Shown here piece by piece: positions 1 through 6,796 of a DNA stretch of 13,163 nt. The DNA is from Candidatus Auribacterota bacterium (GTDB taxonomy: Bacteria; Auribacterota; UBA6266). The DNA is taken from contig JAFGBE010000068.1 in NCBI GenBank assembly GCA_016933315.1, positions 1 to 13,163 of the forward strand. The letters run 5' to 3'. Made by a program: the position numbers and the translations under genes. Below the pieces are notes generated by a model. That model was not told the origin of the DNA. It did no database searches and saw nothing but the letters and a program-made list of their open reading frames with translations. Every line of letters begins with the position of its first letter. The stretch's first letter is position 1.

Positions 1-24
1 AATTGAGTTTTTTCTAATGATTTA

Positions 25-72
25 GTCCTCCTTCGCCTTTTTGGGATATTTGTTGTAGAGGCTTCGGAGGAC
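25..72. repeat. Imperfect hairpin, unit A
   Basis: An inverted repeat with a regular design. The left arm is GTCCTCC-TTC-GCC (25-37) and the right arm is GGC-TTC-GGAGGAC (60-72). The outer 7 bp and inner 3 bp pair perfectly, and they flank a symmetric 3x3 mismatch in which TTC faces TTC. The loop is 22 bases. Unit B, 25 bases further on, has the same architecture with GAA facing GAA. Small palindromic units like this are commonly dispersed in bacterial genomes, but whether this one recurs cannot be seen from a single window. It lies downstream of the tRNA in the tRNA's transcription direction, so it could also act in 3' processing or termination. There is no T-tract directly after the stem in either direction that would make it a classical terminator. 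Confidence 0.6.
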
Positions 73-85
73 ATCCACTGTGGAT
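73..85. repeat. Short palindrome between hairpin units
   Basis: ATCCAC-T-GTGGAT is a perfect 6-bp inverted repeat with a one-base centre. It abuts the right arm of unit A and shares the TCCAC core with the arm of unit B. It therefore looks like part of the same composite repeat. It could also be a protein-binding half-site pair; nothing else in the window supports that. Confidence 0.45.
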
Positions 86-97
86 AATGAAAACTCG

Positions 98-145
98 TCC
101 ACCGAAGCTTCTGGGATGAAATACCTGATTCCAAGCGAAGGTGGA
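98..145. repeat. Imperfect hairpin, unit B, abutting tRNA 3' end
   Basis: The left arm is TCCACC-GAA-GCTT (98-110) and the right arm is AAGC-GAA-GGTGGA (133-145). The outer 6 bp and inner 4 bp are perfect and flank a symmetric 3x3 mismatch of GAA facing GAA. The inner stem can extend by GG/CC (113-114 with 131-132) past a two-base bulge. The right arm ends at 145, and the CCA end of the tRNA-Ala gene begins at 146, so the element is flush with the mature tRNA 3' end. The outer stem differs from unit A by essentially one base (TCCACC versus TCCTCC), which points to a common origin. Confidence 0.6.
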
Positions 146-221
146 TGGTGGAGCCGATGGGAGTCGAACCCACGGCCTCTAGAGTGCGATTCTAGCGCTC
201 TTCCATCTGAGCTACGGCCCC
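146..221 (-). tRNA. tRNA-Ala (anticodon CGC)
   Basis: This is a complete 76-nt cloverleaf on the minus strand. The acceptor stem is GGGGCCG/CGGCTCC, with a G-U wobble at the third pair, which is the classical alanine identity element. The D arm is GCTC...GAGC. The anticodon stem is CTAGA/TCTAG around the loop ATCGCAC, giving anticodon CGC, which reads GCG (Ala). The T arm is GTGGG-TTCGACT-CCCAT. The discriminator A and the CCA end are encoded (CCA at 146-148). The variable region is short, so this is a class I tRNA. The gene is divergent from the protein-coding cluster. Confidence 0.97.
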
Positions 222-243
222 GTTAATCCGAAAAAAGAAATAT

Positions 244-273
244 AATATAAAACACAGGGAAGGACAAGCTCAA
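244..273 (-). promoter_or_regulatory. Candidate sigma70-type promoter for tRNA-Ala
   Basis: Read on the minus strand, TTGAGC (268-273) and TATATT (244-249) resemble -35 and -10 boxes with an 18-base spacer. Transcription would start about 15 bases before the tRNA 5' end at 221. The match is partial (4/6 and 5/6) in AT-rich sequence, so this is a plausible reading rather than a firm call. Confidence 0.35.
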
Positions 274-287
274 ATTATTTAATAACT

Positions 288-315
288 TTGATTTTGCGTG
301 TGTTTGATGTATGAT
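288..315 (+). promoter_or_regulatory. Candidate promoter for the first cluster gene
   Basis: TTGATT (288-293) and TATGAT (310-315) are separated by 16 bases on the plus strand and resemble sigma70 boxes (4/6 and 5/6). The predicted transcription start would fall within a few bases of the ATG at 326. No Shine-Dalgarno sequence is visible before that ATG, so a leaderless or nearly leaderless transcript is possible. The rest of 222-325 is AT-rich and shows no gene or other clear signal. Confidence 0.3.
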
Positions 316-325
316 TTTCTGATAA

Positions 326-2398
326 ATGAAGAGGATTTTACATCTATTTTTTCTTCTGTTTATCTTTGTTAACACAACGGCTTTTTGTGAGAAGAAAGTC
401 GTCATTGTGCCTGATGAGGAAACCTTCCTTTATTATCTCGGCAGATGGTCTCCCTCGGAGAAATTCCCGATTTTTATCGGCGAGAGCAAATACTCGCAAA
501 AATTTATTTCCGCATACAAGCCTGATGTCGTGGAAAAAGCGGGCAAAAAAAATATAGGGGGAGTAAACATAGATAATATTTTCAGGGCGTTAGCCGCCTC
601 GCTGACCGGGAAGAATATGAAAGATATAATTTCGGGCGAGGGTTTTAAACTGTATTATAAGACGCTGTGCAGCGGGAAGCCCGTTGATGGAGTGGTTATC
701 ACGGGGCGGGACTCGAAAGAATTGATGGCAGGGGCGGCCCTCGCCTCTTTTTACAGGCAGGATGTTTTTATGTTCGATTACGGCCGTACGATGGACGACA
801 AACTCACATTCGATGAAGTCGATTCTTTAAGGAATTCAGTCCTTCAGTTTATAAGGGACCGCGGCTATAAATATTCGGGCAGAAGCGGCATCGAATATAT
901 TACGATTGCGCGGGATTTGCCTTATATTTATGAGCGCAGCATGAGCGTTGATGACGCCATGGGGCGCGAGAAAATGACGGATTCTGATGTTTACGCTTTT
1001 GTAGGCAGGCTTGTCGAAGTAGAAGAAGGGGCTTCCCTGTATCAGGCAATGTGCTCTCTCTTTCTTGAGGCGGAAAAATCGCTTTTCTTTGACCTGTGGT
1101 CTCCGGACTGGAAGCTTCAGGCCGGATACGGCGCGTGGATGTTATTTGACAGGATGCCCACGCTGAATATCTCCGGCCCGCAGGCAGGCGTCGGTTACTG
1201 GAGAAGCCTTGTCAGGAACGGGTTGCCGGCGAATTTCATATGGGTCAACACGGGCGGCGGACCGAAAGATTGGGGAGGAACCGGAAGCCCTGACGATATC
1301 CCTTCGTGCAGTCCCTGCTGCGTGTATTTTGCGCACAGCAACTCCGCGCGCGATCCCAGAGATAAAGATACCATATGCGGAAGATGGCTCAGCCAGGGCG
1401 CTTATTTTTATGTGGGGTCGGTTTTTGAGCCGTATGCGCAGTCTTTCCAGTTTTCTTATTATGCCGTTAAGGATTTGCTGGACGGCAGATCCTTTGCCCG
1501 CGCTTTTCAGACGAAGAGAGGGCTTTTCAAGGGAAGGTTCGATATCCCGTGGAAGCATATTTACATAGGAAATCCGCGCTCGCGCCTTGTCATCGGGGCT
1601 GATGCAGGAGAACAATACATCAGATTCAAAGAAATTTTCCTGGAGATAAAAAGAGGGAATTTCTATTCGGCAAAAGATATGCTCGAAAAATCCATATCCG
1701 GTTTTTCGGACCCGTACATAATTTTAGAGTCGGAGAATTTTCTTAAAGAGGTTTATCTTTTTGATTTCTGCAGGGGTGTAGATCCTTCGATGGAACTTGC
1801 CGGAGAGACGGGGATAGAACAGTGGATGTTAAACCTGTCGCCGGATGTCATCCGCAGAAAGAACCGGGTTTTATCGGAGAAAGGGGATATGTTCATATTT
1901 TACCTGAAAAACAGGTATTACAGCGTTGATGACGCCGCGGTGAAAAGGATGATAAGCGCTCAGATTCATGAAACAGAGGATTACCTGCAGTACGTTAAAG
2001 ACATTTGTGTTTTCGGGCCGTTTCAGGACATCTCTTCCGCCCAAACCTGTCTTCCCGGTATTGATAATATGATGAGAATAGCTGCTCCGTATGATATATG
2101 GGGCAGAAAAGTGATCCTCCCCGCGGAGAGCAAAGTATATATTCTCAAGTCGGATATTTATTCTGATAAGGCCTGCGCGGCAAAGATAAAAATTGAAGGA
2201 AACGCAATGCTGAAACTCTTATACGTCAGTAATTCTCCCTCGGCGGATAATTCGGCTTTTTATCTCAAAAAGGGGAAAAACAGGGTTTGTTTTCTTGTTG
2301 AAACACCGGAGAATAAGGAAAAAGCGGGTTTCGGCTGTGTTATTTCGGATTCGGAAGGCGGATATCTGCCGGGTTTAAAATATTCGGCCGCTAAATGA
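326..2398 (+). CDS. Secreted C25 (gingipain)-like protein, probable pseudopeptidase, with C-terminal beta-sandwich
   Basis: This 690-residue protein has a signal peptide (hydrophobic stretch about residues 5-20) and is probably exported. Residues ~115-425 resemble the caspase-like core of C25 peptidases. They include a DDAMGRE...YAFVGRLVEVEEG segment (209-235), a strand ending in the candidate catalytic histidine H337 (CVYFAHSNSARDP), then GRWLSQGAYFYVGSVFEPY (352-370), and a closing strand HIYIGNPRSRLVI. Where family members carry the nucleophile Cys after the second strand, this protein reads YVGS365, so activity is doubtful. An unusual Cys cluster (C328, C331, C332) sits just before H337. 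Residues ~560-690 (starting near VFGPF, ending LPGLKYSAAK) look like a carbohydrate-binding-type beta-sandwich. The gene leads the exosortase block and ends 16 bases before the next ATG. The assignment is from remembered fold signatures and is moderately secure. The role is unknown. Confidence 0.6.
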   Translation: MKRILHLFFLLFIFVNTTAFCEKKVVIVPDEETFLYYLGRWSPSEKFPIFIGESKYSQKFISAYKPDVVEKAGKKNIGGVNIDNIFRALAASLTGKNMKDIISGEGFKLYYKTLCSGKPVDGVVITGRDSKELMAGAALASFYRQDVFMFDYGRTMDDKLTFDEVDSLRNSVLQFIRDRGYKYSGRSGIEYITIARDLPYIYERSMSVDDAMGREKMTDSDVYAFVGRLVEVEEGASLYQAMCSLFLEAEKSLFFDLWSPDWKLQAGYGAWMLFDRMPTLNISGPQAGVGYWRSLVRNGLPANFIWVNTGGGPKDWGGTGSPDDIPSCSPCCVYFAHSNSARDPRDKDTICGRWLSQGAYFYVGSVFEPYAQSFQFSYYAVKDLLDGRSFARAFQTKRGLFKGRFDIPWKHIYIGNPRSRLVIGADAGEQYIRFKEIFLEIKRGNFYSAKDMLEKSISGFSDPYIILESENFLKEVYLFDFCRGVDPSMELAGETGIEQWMLNLSPDVIRRKNRVLSEKGDMFIFYLKNRYYSVDDAAVKRMISAQIHETEDYLQYVKDICVFGPFQDISSAQTCLPGIDNMMRIAAPYDIWGRKVILPAESKVYILKSDIYSDKACAAKIKIEGNAMLKLLYVSNSPSADNSAFYLKKGKNRVCFLVETPENKEKAGFGCVISDSEGGYLPGLKYSAAK

Positions 2399-2414
2399 AA
2401 ACGGGGGTGTTTAA

Positions 2415-4088
2415 ATGACTGATAAACTTTTGAAAACACTTGTTAATATTGATGATCTCGGGCCCATATTGGTAAAGTTCTCTCTGTGGGCTGTGCTGGT
2501 GCTAGGCGTGTTTTTTTTGTTCTACACCGCGAACTTCAGGGGATTGGATACGGAAGATTCGATGGAATGCGCGCAAATCGCCAGGAATATCGCATCAGGC
2601 AGGGGATTCGCGACTGATTTTATAACACCTCTGTCATTAAGTTATTACAACCGGCTGAAAGGTCCGGGGAGCGCTTTGCCGGAAAATTTTCCGGATCTCT
2701 CTAACCCTCCTTTGTACCCGCTCTGGCTTTCTCTGGTATTTTCATTCCTGACCCCGTCTATGACATTCAGCGGTTATGCCGTGCACGCCGATAAGATAGT
2801 GTCTTTGCTGGGCTCGGGGATATTTTTTATGGCAACCGCCGTCCTGGTCTATTTCTTGGCCAAAAAGATGTTTGATAAAAGAACGGCGCACCTGAGCCTT
2901 TTGCTGTATATCGTCTGCCTGAACCAGCTGAAGGTCGCAATAAGCGGCGATTCTCTCGCCATGCTGGCTTTTGTTACTACGGCCTTCCTTTATTCTTTAT
3001 ACGCCACTGATGAGAAAAGTGTCATACCCGTCATTTTTTCCGGTGTTTTAGCCGGCCTGTGTTTCCTTTGCCGCTACAGTTTCGGCATTTTTATATTTCC
3101 CGTGCTGCTTTACTACGCTGTTTCTTTCAAACAGAAACGGGCTGTGTTCTCGCTGGTGTTTATTTCAGGCTTTATCATAACCGCGCTGCCGTGGCTTATA
3201 CGCAACGCTGTCGTAGCGGGAAATCCCTTCTTTTCCCTGGGGACGTATAATCTTTTTGCTTATACAGCCGTGTTTCCCGCGCATGAATATATGAGAAGCT
3301 TCAGCCCGGAAGCATTGACGAAGGCCGTAAGCCTGTCCGATATACTGGGAAAGACGGCGGCAGGGCTGAAATCAGGTTACATTTCATTGATTAATCTATC
3401 CGATAATTTCCTGATATGCTTTATTGTCGCGGCGGTATTCTATTCATTTGCCGATAAGAAGATCAACAGGTTCAGGTTTCTTGTGTATTCTTTGTTTGTT
3501 CTCGTAATCCTTTTAGCCGCCGCATTTTTCCCGTCGGGAAACAACCTGTCGGTTTTTGTGCCGTTCTTTGTGATTATTTCCGCCGGATTTTTTATGAAGG
3601 CCCTGTGCGATTTCGGCAAAACCAGTATGTTGAAATCGTGGGCTGCGGTTATTCTTATGGTGGCGGTCTTCATATTGCCCCCTTTCCTGTTTTCCGTAAC
3701 CAGGAAAAACAGGGCGTTGCCGTACTATATATTCAATGATAAAAAAACCGGCCTGGTGAATGCTGTTACCGAAGCTATGGAAAAGATACCCGAAGGCGCG
3801 CTTATAGTTTCCGATGTCCCCTGGGCTGTGGCGTGGTACGGGAAGGCTGAATCAATATGGCTTCCATGGGATATCGGGGAGTTCAGAAACGTCAGCGAAA
3901 AAGGTTATAATATGGAGTATGCCTTTTTTTCTTCGATGCTTTTAAGTTACCCCAATATGCCTGAATGGAGGAATATCATGATGGGAAGAATTCCCGTTGA
4001 AACGGGTTTTAAATACGGAAAAGCCGTGTCGGAAAACCCGCTAAATGTAATATTAAGCAGGTCTCCTTTAAAAGAGGATGAAAAATAG
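2415..4088 (+). CDS. GT-C family membrane glycosyltransferase (ArnT/PMT-like, GT39/GT83 type)
   Basis: This 557-residue polytopic membrane protein resembles the dolichyl-/polyprenyl-phosphate-sugar glycosyltransferases. The first transmembrane helix (~22-38) is followed by the loop GLDTEDSMECAQIARNIASG (43-62). Its acidic pair, E47/D48, sits where GT-C enzymes carry the catalytic acidic motif. A second family signature, NPPLYPLWL (97-105), precedes a series of hydrophobic helices. The C-terminal part carries a periplasmic domain with a VPWAVAWYGK-type motif. Such enzymes use a lipid-linked sugar on the periplasmic face to modify lipids, proteins or glycans; the acceptor here is unknown. A GGGGG-containing ribosome site lies ~8 bases before the ATG. 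The stop is 6 bases before the exosortase ATG, so the two are very likely co-transcribed and may act on the same secreted substrates. Confidence 0.8.
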   Translation: MTDKLLKTLVNIDDLGPILVKFSLWAVLVLGVFFLFYTANFRGLDTEDSMECAQIARNIASGRGFATDFITPLSLSYYNRLKGPGSALPENFPDLSNPPLYPLWLSLVFSFLTPSMTFSGYAVHADKIVSLLGSGIFFMATAVLVYFLAKKMFDKRTAHLSLLLYIVCLNQLKVAISGDSLAMLAFVTTAFLYSLYATDEKSVIPVIFSGVLAGLCFLCRYSFGIFIFPVLLYYAVSFKQKRAVFSLVFISGFIITALPWLIRNAVVAGNPFFSLGTYNLFAYTAVFPAHEYMRSFSPEALTKAVSLSDILGKTAAGLKSGYISLINLSDNFLICFIVAAVFYSFADKKINRFRFLVYSLFVLVILLAAAFFPSGNNLSVFVPFFVIISAGFFMKALCDFGKTSMLKSWAAVILMVAVFILPPFLFSVTRKNRALPYYIFNDKKTGLVNAVTEAMEKIPEGALIVSDVPWAVAWYGKAESIWLPWDIGEFRNVSEKGYNMEYAFFSSMLLSYPNMPEWRNIMMGRIPVETGFKYGKAVSENPLNVILSRSPLKEDEK

Positions 4089-4094
4089 TATTTG

Positions 4095-4946
4095 ATGGAT
4101 ATGGATGGGGGAAAAGAGATAATAAAAAAGCATTTCCTTATCGTTGCCCTGTTTATCCCCATGGCGTTGCTTTATTGTAAGCCTGTGCTTTGGATGGTAG
4201 GCACGTGGAACGATAAGTATGTAAGCCATTATACTCCGGGGCCGTGGGTATTGTTCCTGTCACTGTGGGTCGTTTATCTGAAACTGCCCGGTCTGAGGAA
4301 GCTGCCGGCGGAAGGCAACGCGGCAGGCCTTTATGTCATAATCTTCGCTTTTTTGCTTGATATATTCGCTCTCAGGGCGGATTTAAACCGTATTGCACTT
4401 GTTTCGCTGGTAATTTTCCTTTTCGGTTTCATTCTTTATTTCTTCGGTAAAAATTTCATAAAAGCGCTGTGGTTTCCGATGGCTTATCTGCTGTTTATGG
4501 TGCCGATGGGGTTTCTGGATTCCCTTGTCGGGCTGCCGTTGAGATTTTTTGTTACTGATGTCAGCGCCGCTTTCTTTAACATGATAGATTCTCTTGATTA
4601 TGTCAAGGGTACAGTCATATGCCTGAAGAATATCGGTCCTTTGAATATAGATGCGCCATGCAGCGGTTTGAATTCCATGATATCACTGGCGGCGGTCGGA
4701 GCTGTTTTTTCGTATTTGACACAGAAGACAGTTTTCAGGAAATGGCTGTTGTTTTTGCTTTCTCTGCCGATAGCCGTGGCGGCTAATATAATGCGCGTAA
4801 TTCTTATAGGTATGGTGGCGCAGGGGATCAGCCCGGAAATAGCGCTGGTCAGGCTCCATTATTTCTGGGGGTTTTTTGTCTTTGCTCTTGCTCTTGCGAT
4901 GTTTATCCTTTCAGGATATTTAATCAGATGGAAAACAGAAAAATAG
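4095..4946 (+). CDS. xrt: Exosortase (Xrt family transmembrane transpeptidase)
   Basis: This 283-residue multipass inner-membrane protein has all the exosortase landmarks. The catalytic Cys is in DAPCSGLNSMISL (C189), the conserved Arg in PIAVAANIMRVILIG (R234), and the conserved His in RLHYFWGFFVF (H255). Upstream, WNDKYVSHYTPGPW matches the N-terminal 'SHG' region of the family, and FPMAYLLFMVPMG the typical mid-protein helix. Exosortases cleave a C-terminal PEP-CTERM-like tail from secreted proteins in the periplasm and are linked to exopolysaccharide production. Starts are possible at TTG 4092, ATG 4095 or ATG 4101. I chose ATG 4095; GAGG at 4074-4077 is rather far upstream. The gene overlaps the downstream epsI by 19 bases. 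The subtype (XrtA, XrtK and so on) cannot be assigned by eye. Confidence 0.93.
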   Translation: MDMDGGKEIIKKHFLIVALFIPMALLYCKPVLWMVGTWNDKYVSHYTPGPWVLFLSLWVVYLKLPGLRKLPAEGNAAGLYVIIFAFLLDIFALRADLNRIALVSLVIFLFGFILYFFGKNFIKALWFPMAYLLFMVPMGFLDSLVGLPLRFFVTDVSAAFFNMIDSLDYVKGTVICLKNIGPLNIDAPCSGLNSMISLAAVGAVFSYLTQKTVFRKWLLFLLSLPIAVAANIMRVILIGMVAQGISPEIALVRLHYFWGFFVFALALAMFILSGYLIRWKTEK

Positions 4947-5590
4947 CAATTTTGATTTGTATAACCGTTGTCGCCGCGCTGGCCGGTTCATTTGCCGCGA
5001 AAGTGTCCGTTGAGCCTTTGGCGGATGTCATTCCCGGCATTGTTCCCGGGCGGGTCGGTGTCTGGAAATCTTCGGATATAAAGATTAATGACATAGAAAA
5101 GGAACTTCTTCCTCCTGACACCGAGATGGTTAAGAAGTTATATGCCGGACCGGACGGCAAAGAGATTTTCGTAAACATCGTAATAAGCGGAAAGGACAGG
5201 AGGAGTATCCACAGGGCTGAAGTATGCCTGCCTTCACAGGGATGGGTTATCACAGGGAAAGAAACAGTTTCCCTTCCGTATGAGGATTCCGACGGGAAGA
5301 AGAAAACGGTTGATATTCAGAAGCTTTCGGTTATCAGCAGTAAAAAAAATGTTGAAATAACCAGCCTTGTTTTATACTATTACATAGGTGGAAAAAGAGT
5401 TACTGGTAATAACCTGAAAAGGATATTCTTTACCGTTTACGACAGGCTCTTCAAAGGCAGGCAGACGAGGTGGTCTTATGTGGTTATCTATATGCCTCTT
5501 TACGGGTCTGAAAGCGATACATTGGGTATTTTGGAAAATTTCTTTGAGCAATTTATGTCGGATATGAGCAAAAACCGCGGAGGTATTTAA
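4928..5590 (+). CDS. epsI: EpsI family protein (DUF3485), exosortase partner
   Basis: This 220-residue protein has one N-terminal transmembrane anchor (~6-24) and a periplasmic domain. The family hallmark HRAEVCLPSQGW (95-106) matches the conserved H-x2-EVC-x-P-x-QGW signature of EpsI/DUF3485. The later segments YYIGGKRVTG (151-160) and RWSYVVIYMPL (181-191) fit the rest of the domain. EpsI-type domains are found beside exosortases or fused to their C-terminus, which supports a joint function; the biochemical role is not settled. The start lies inside the exosortase gene (19-base overlap) with a weak AGGA upstream, suggesting translational coupling. The stop overlaps the next start by one base (TAATG). 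Confidence 0.9.
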   Translation: MENRKIAILICITVVAALAGSFAAKVSVEPLADVIPGIVPGRVGVWKSSDIKINDIEKELLPPDTEMVKKLYAGPDGKEIFVNIVISGKDRRSIHRAEVCLPSQGWVITGKETVSLPYEDSDGKKKTVDIQKLSVISSKKNVEITSLVLYYYIGGKRVTGNNLKRIFFTVYDRLFKGRQTRWSYVVIYMPLYGSESDTLGILENFFEQFMSDMSKNRGGI

Positions 5591-5592
5591 TG
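5577..5592 (+). promoter_or_regulatory. Strong ribosome binding site and stop-start overlap before the FecR gene
   Basis: GCGGAGGT ends about seven bases before the ATG at 5590, which shares its A with the TAA stop of epsI. This is the clearest Shine-Dalgarno sequence in the window. It fixes the start of the FecR-domain gene and implies independent, efficient reinitiation of that protein. Confidence 0.7.
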
Positions 5593-6753
5593 CTAAAATA
5601 TATTAAGTGTGCTGTTCTGACCGCCCTTATAATATTTAACACCACTTTGACATATGCAGTTGATAAAGAAGAGGTAATGACGCAGGGGCAGTTTGCCCGA
5701 TATCTTGTTAATGCCCTTGCATTAAATGAACAGCTTCCCGCTTCACCGTCAACACAGGATTATTTCAGGCTGCTGGAATCGCGCGGAGTCACTCCTCCGG
5801 GGGGTTTTGACGCAGAAAAGGTGCTGACAAATAAAGATATGGTGATTCTCCTTGAGCGCGCTTTGGGCCTTGAGAAAGAAGTTATTAAGAAACTTACGGA
5901 AGGCGGCGCTTCGGCTATTTCCGCAGATGAACTTTTTGCTTATGTCGTTGAAGTTCAGGGTGATGTCGAGATAAGAATAGGGCAGGGCCAATGGATACCG
6001 GCAAGAAAAGGGATAAGACTTAAAGAAGGTGATTCCGTCCGGACGGGAGAAGATTCATGGGCTGCCCTGGGCATAGGTAAACTGGGCGCGGTAAAGGTTA
6101 AAGGTAATTCAGAGATAGTCCTGCAGGAATTGAGTTTCAATCCCGACAAGACTGAAAATGTGTTTATATACCTCCAGAGGGGAGACATGCTTGTTAATGC
6201 CGGTGAGTTGAAGGAAGGCGCCAGGTTTGAAGCTGCAACACCTGTTTCGGTAGCTGCGGTAAAAGGGACTGTTTACACCCTATCTTATAACGGGCAGAAT
6301 ATGCAGGTTCAGGTTACTGACGGCACAGTGACGGCTTATGCGCTTGATTCCAGCGGGAATCCGGTCGGGGACCCTGTTGAGATAAATATTAATGAATATA
6401 TAAGCCAGACCGGGAGCCAGCCCGCGGGCAGTGCCCAGGCGTTAAGCCAGGCAATGGCTAATGCGATTAATTCCGAAGCGGGCAACCTGCAGAATATGGT
6501 TGAGGCCGCTTTAGGAATAGCAATCGGCCAGTTGACGGCAGGTATGACGCCGGAAGAAGCCCAGGCTGCCATAGAGCAGGGGCTGGAGATTGCCATTCAG
6601 GCCGCTATGGAGGCGCTTGCAGAGATTGGTATTCAGGTCGAGGGGTCTTCGGATATGCCGGTTACTTTCGGACAGGCTTTGCAGATACTTTCTCAGGGCG
6701 GTGGCAACCTGGAAACACAGACTAATTATGAGACACCGGCTACACCGACATAA
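5590..6753 (+). CDS. Secreted FecR-domain protein
   Basis: This 387-residue protein has a signal peptide (hydrophobic ~7-19, likely cleavage after TYA23). Residues ~28-95 form an SLH-like helical segment (QGQFARYLVNALAL...VLTNKDMVILLERALGLE). A FecR domain follows (~118-250): VEVQGDVEIRIGQGQWIPARKG, LKEGDSVRTGEDSWAAL, a strand-rich middle, then ATPVSVAAVKGTVYTLSY and VTDGTVTAY. Residues ~275-350 are Ala/Gln-rich and helical, and the tail is low-complexity. The domain is known from FecR signalling, but this protein has no N-terminal anti-sigma part or membrane helix and no sigma factor nearby, so it is more likely a periplasmic or cell-surface scaffold. FecR-domain proteins are frequent near exosortase loci. 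It ends without a sorting tail. Confidence 0.85.
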   Translation: MLKYIKCAVLTALIIFNTTLTYAVDKEEVMTQGQFARYLVNALALNEQLPASPSTQDYFRLLESRGVTPPGGFDAEKVLTNKDMVILLERALGLEKEVIKKLTEGGASAISADELFAYVVEVQGDVEIRIGQGQWIPARKGIRLKEGDSVRTGEDSWAALGIGKLGAVKVKGNSEIVLQELSFNPDKTENVFIYLQRGDMLVNAGELKEGARFEAATPVSVAAVKGTVYTLSYNGQNMQVQVTDGTVTAYALDSSGNPVGDPVEININEYISQTGSQPAGSAQALSQAMANAINSEAGNLQNMVEAALGIAIGQLTAGMTPEEAQAAIEQGLEIAIQAAMEALAEIGIQVEGSSDMPVTFGQALQILSQGGGNLETQTNYETPATPT

Positions 6754-6796
6754 AATTTAATTATCGGAAAAACGGTATAACGGGAGAAAATAAAAA

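Noticed and set aside
1..145. CRISPR array
   Set aside because: Only two related units are present. They are inverted and imperfect with unequal spacing, and have no regular spacers or cas genes.
146..221. tRNA-Ala as an integration site for the polysaccharide cluster
   Set aside because: The cluster lies on the tRNA's 5' side, not its 3' side. No integrase and no repeat of the tRNA 3' end is visible at the other edge.
1142..1615. 157-codon minus-strand open frame inside the C25-like gene
   Set aside because: Its Arg/Ile/Ser-rich composition and lack of domains fit an antisense shadow of a GC-rich stretch. No ribosome site was seen.
6373..6753. Exosortase sorting tail at the end of the FecR protein
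   Set aside because: The C-terminus is hydrophilic (ending NYETPATPT) with no hydrophobic helix or basic tail, so it does not meet the PEP-CTERM pattern.
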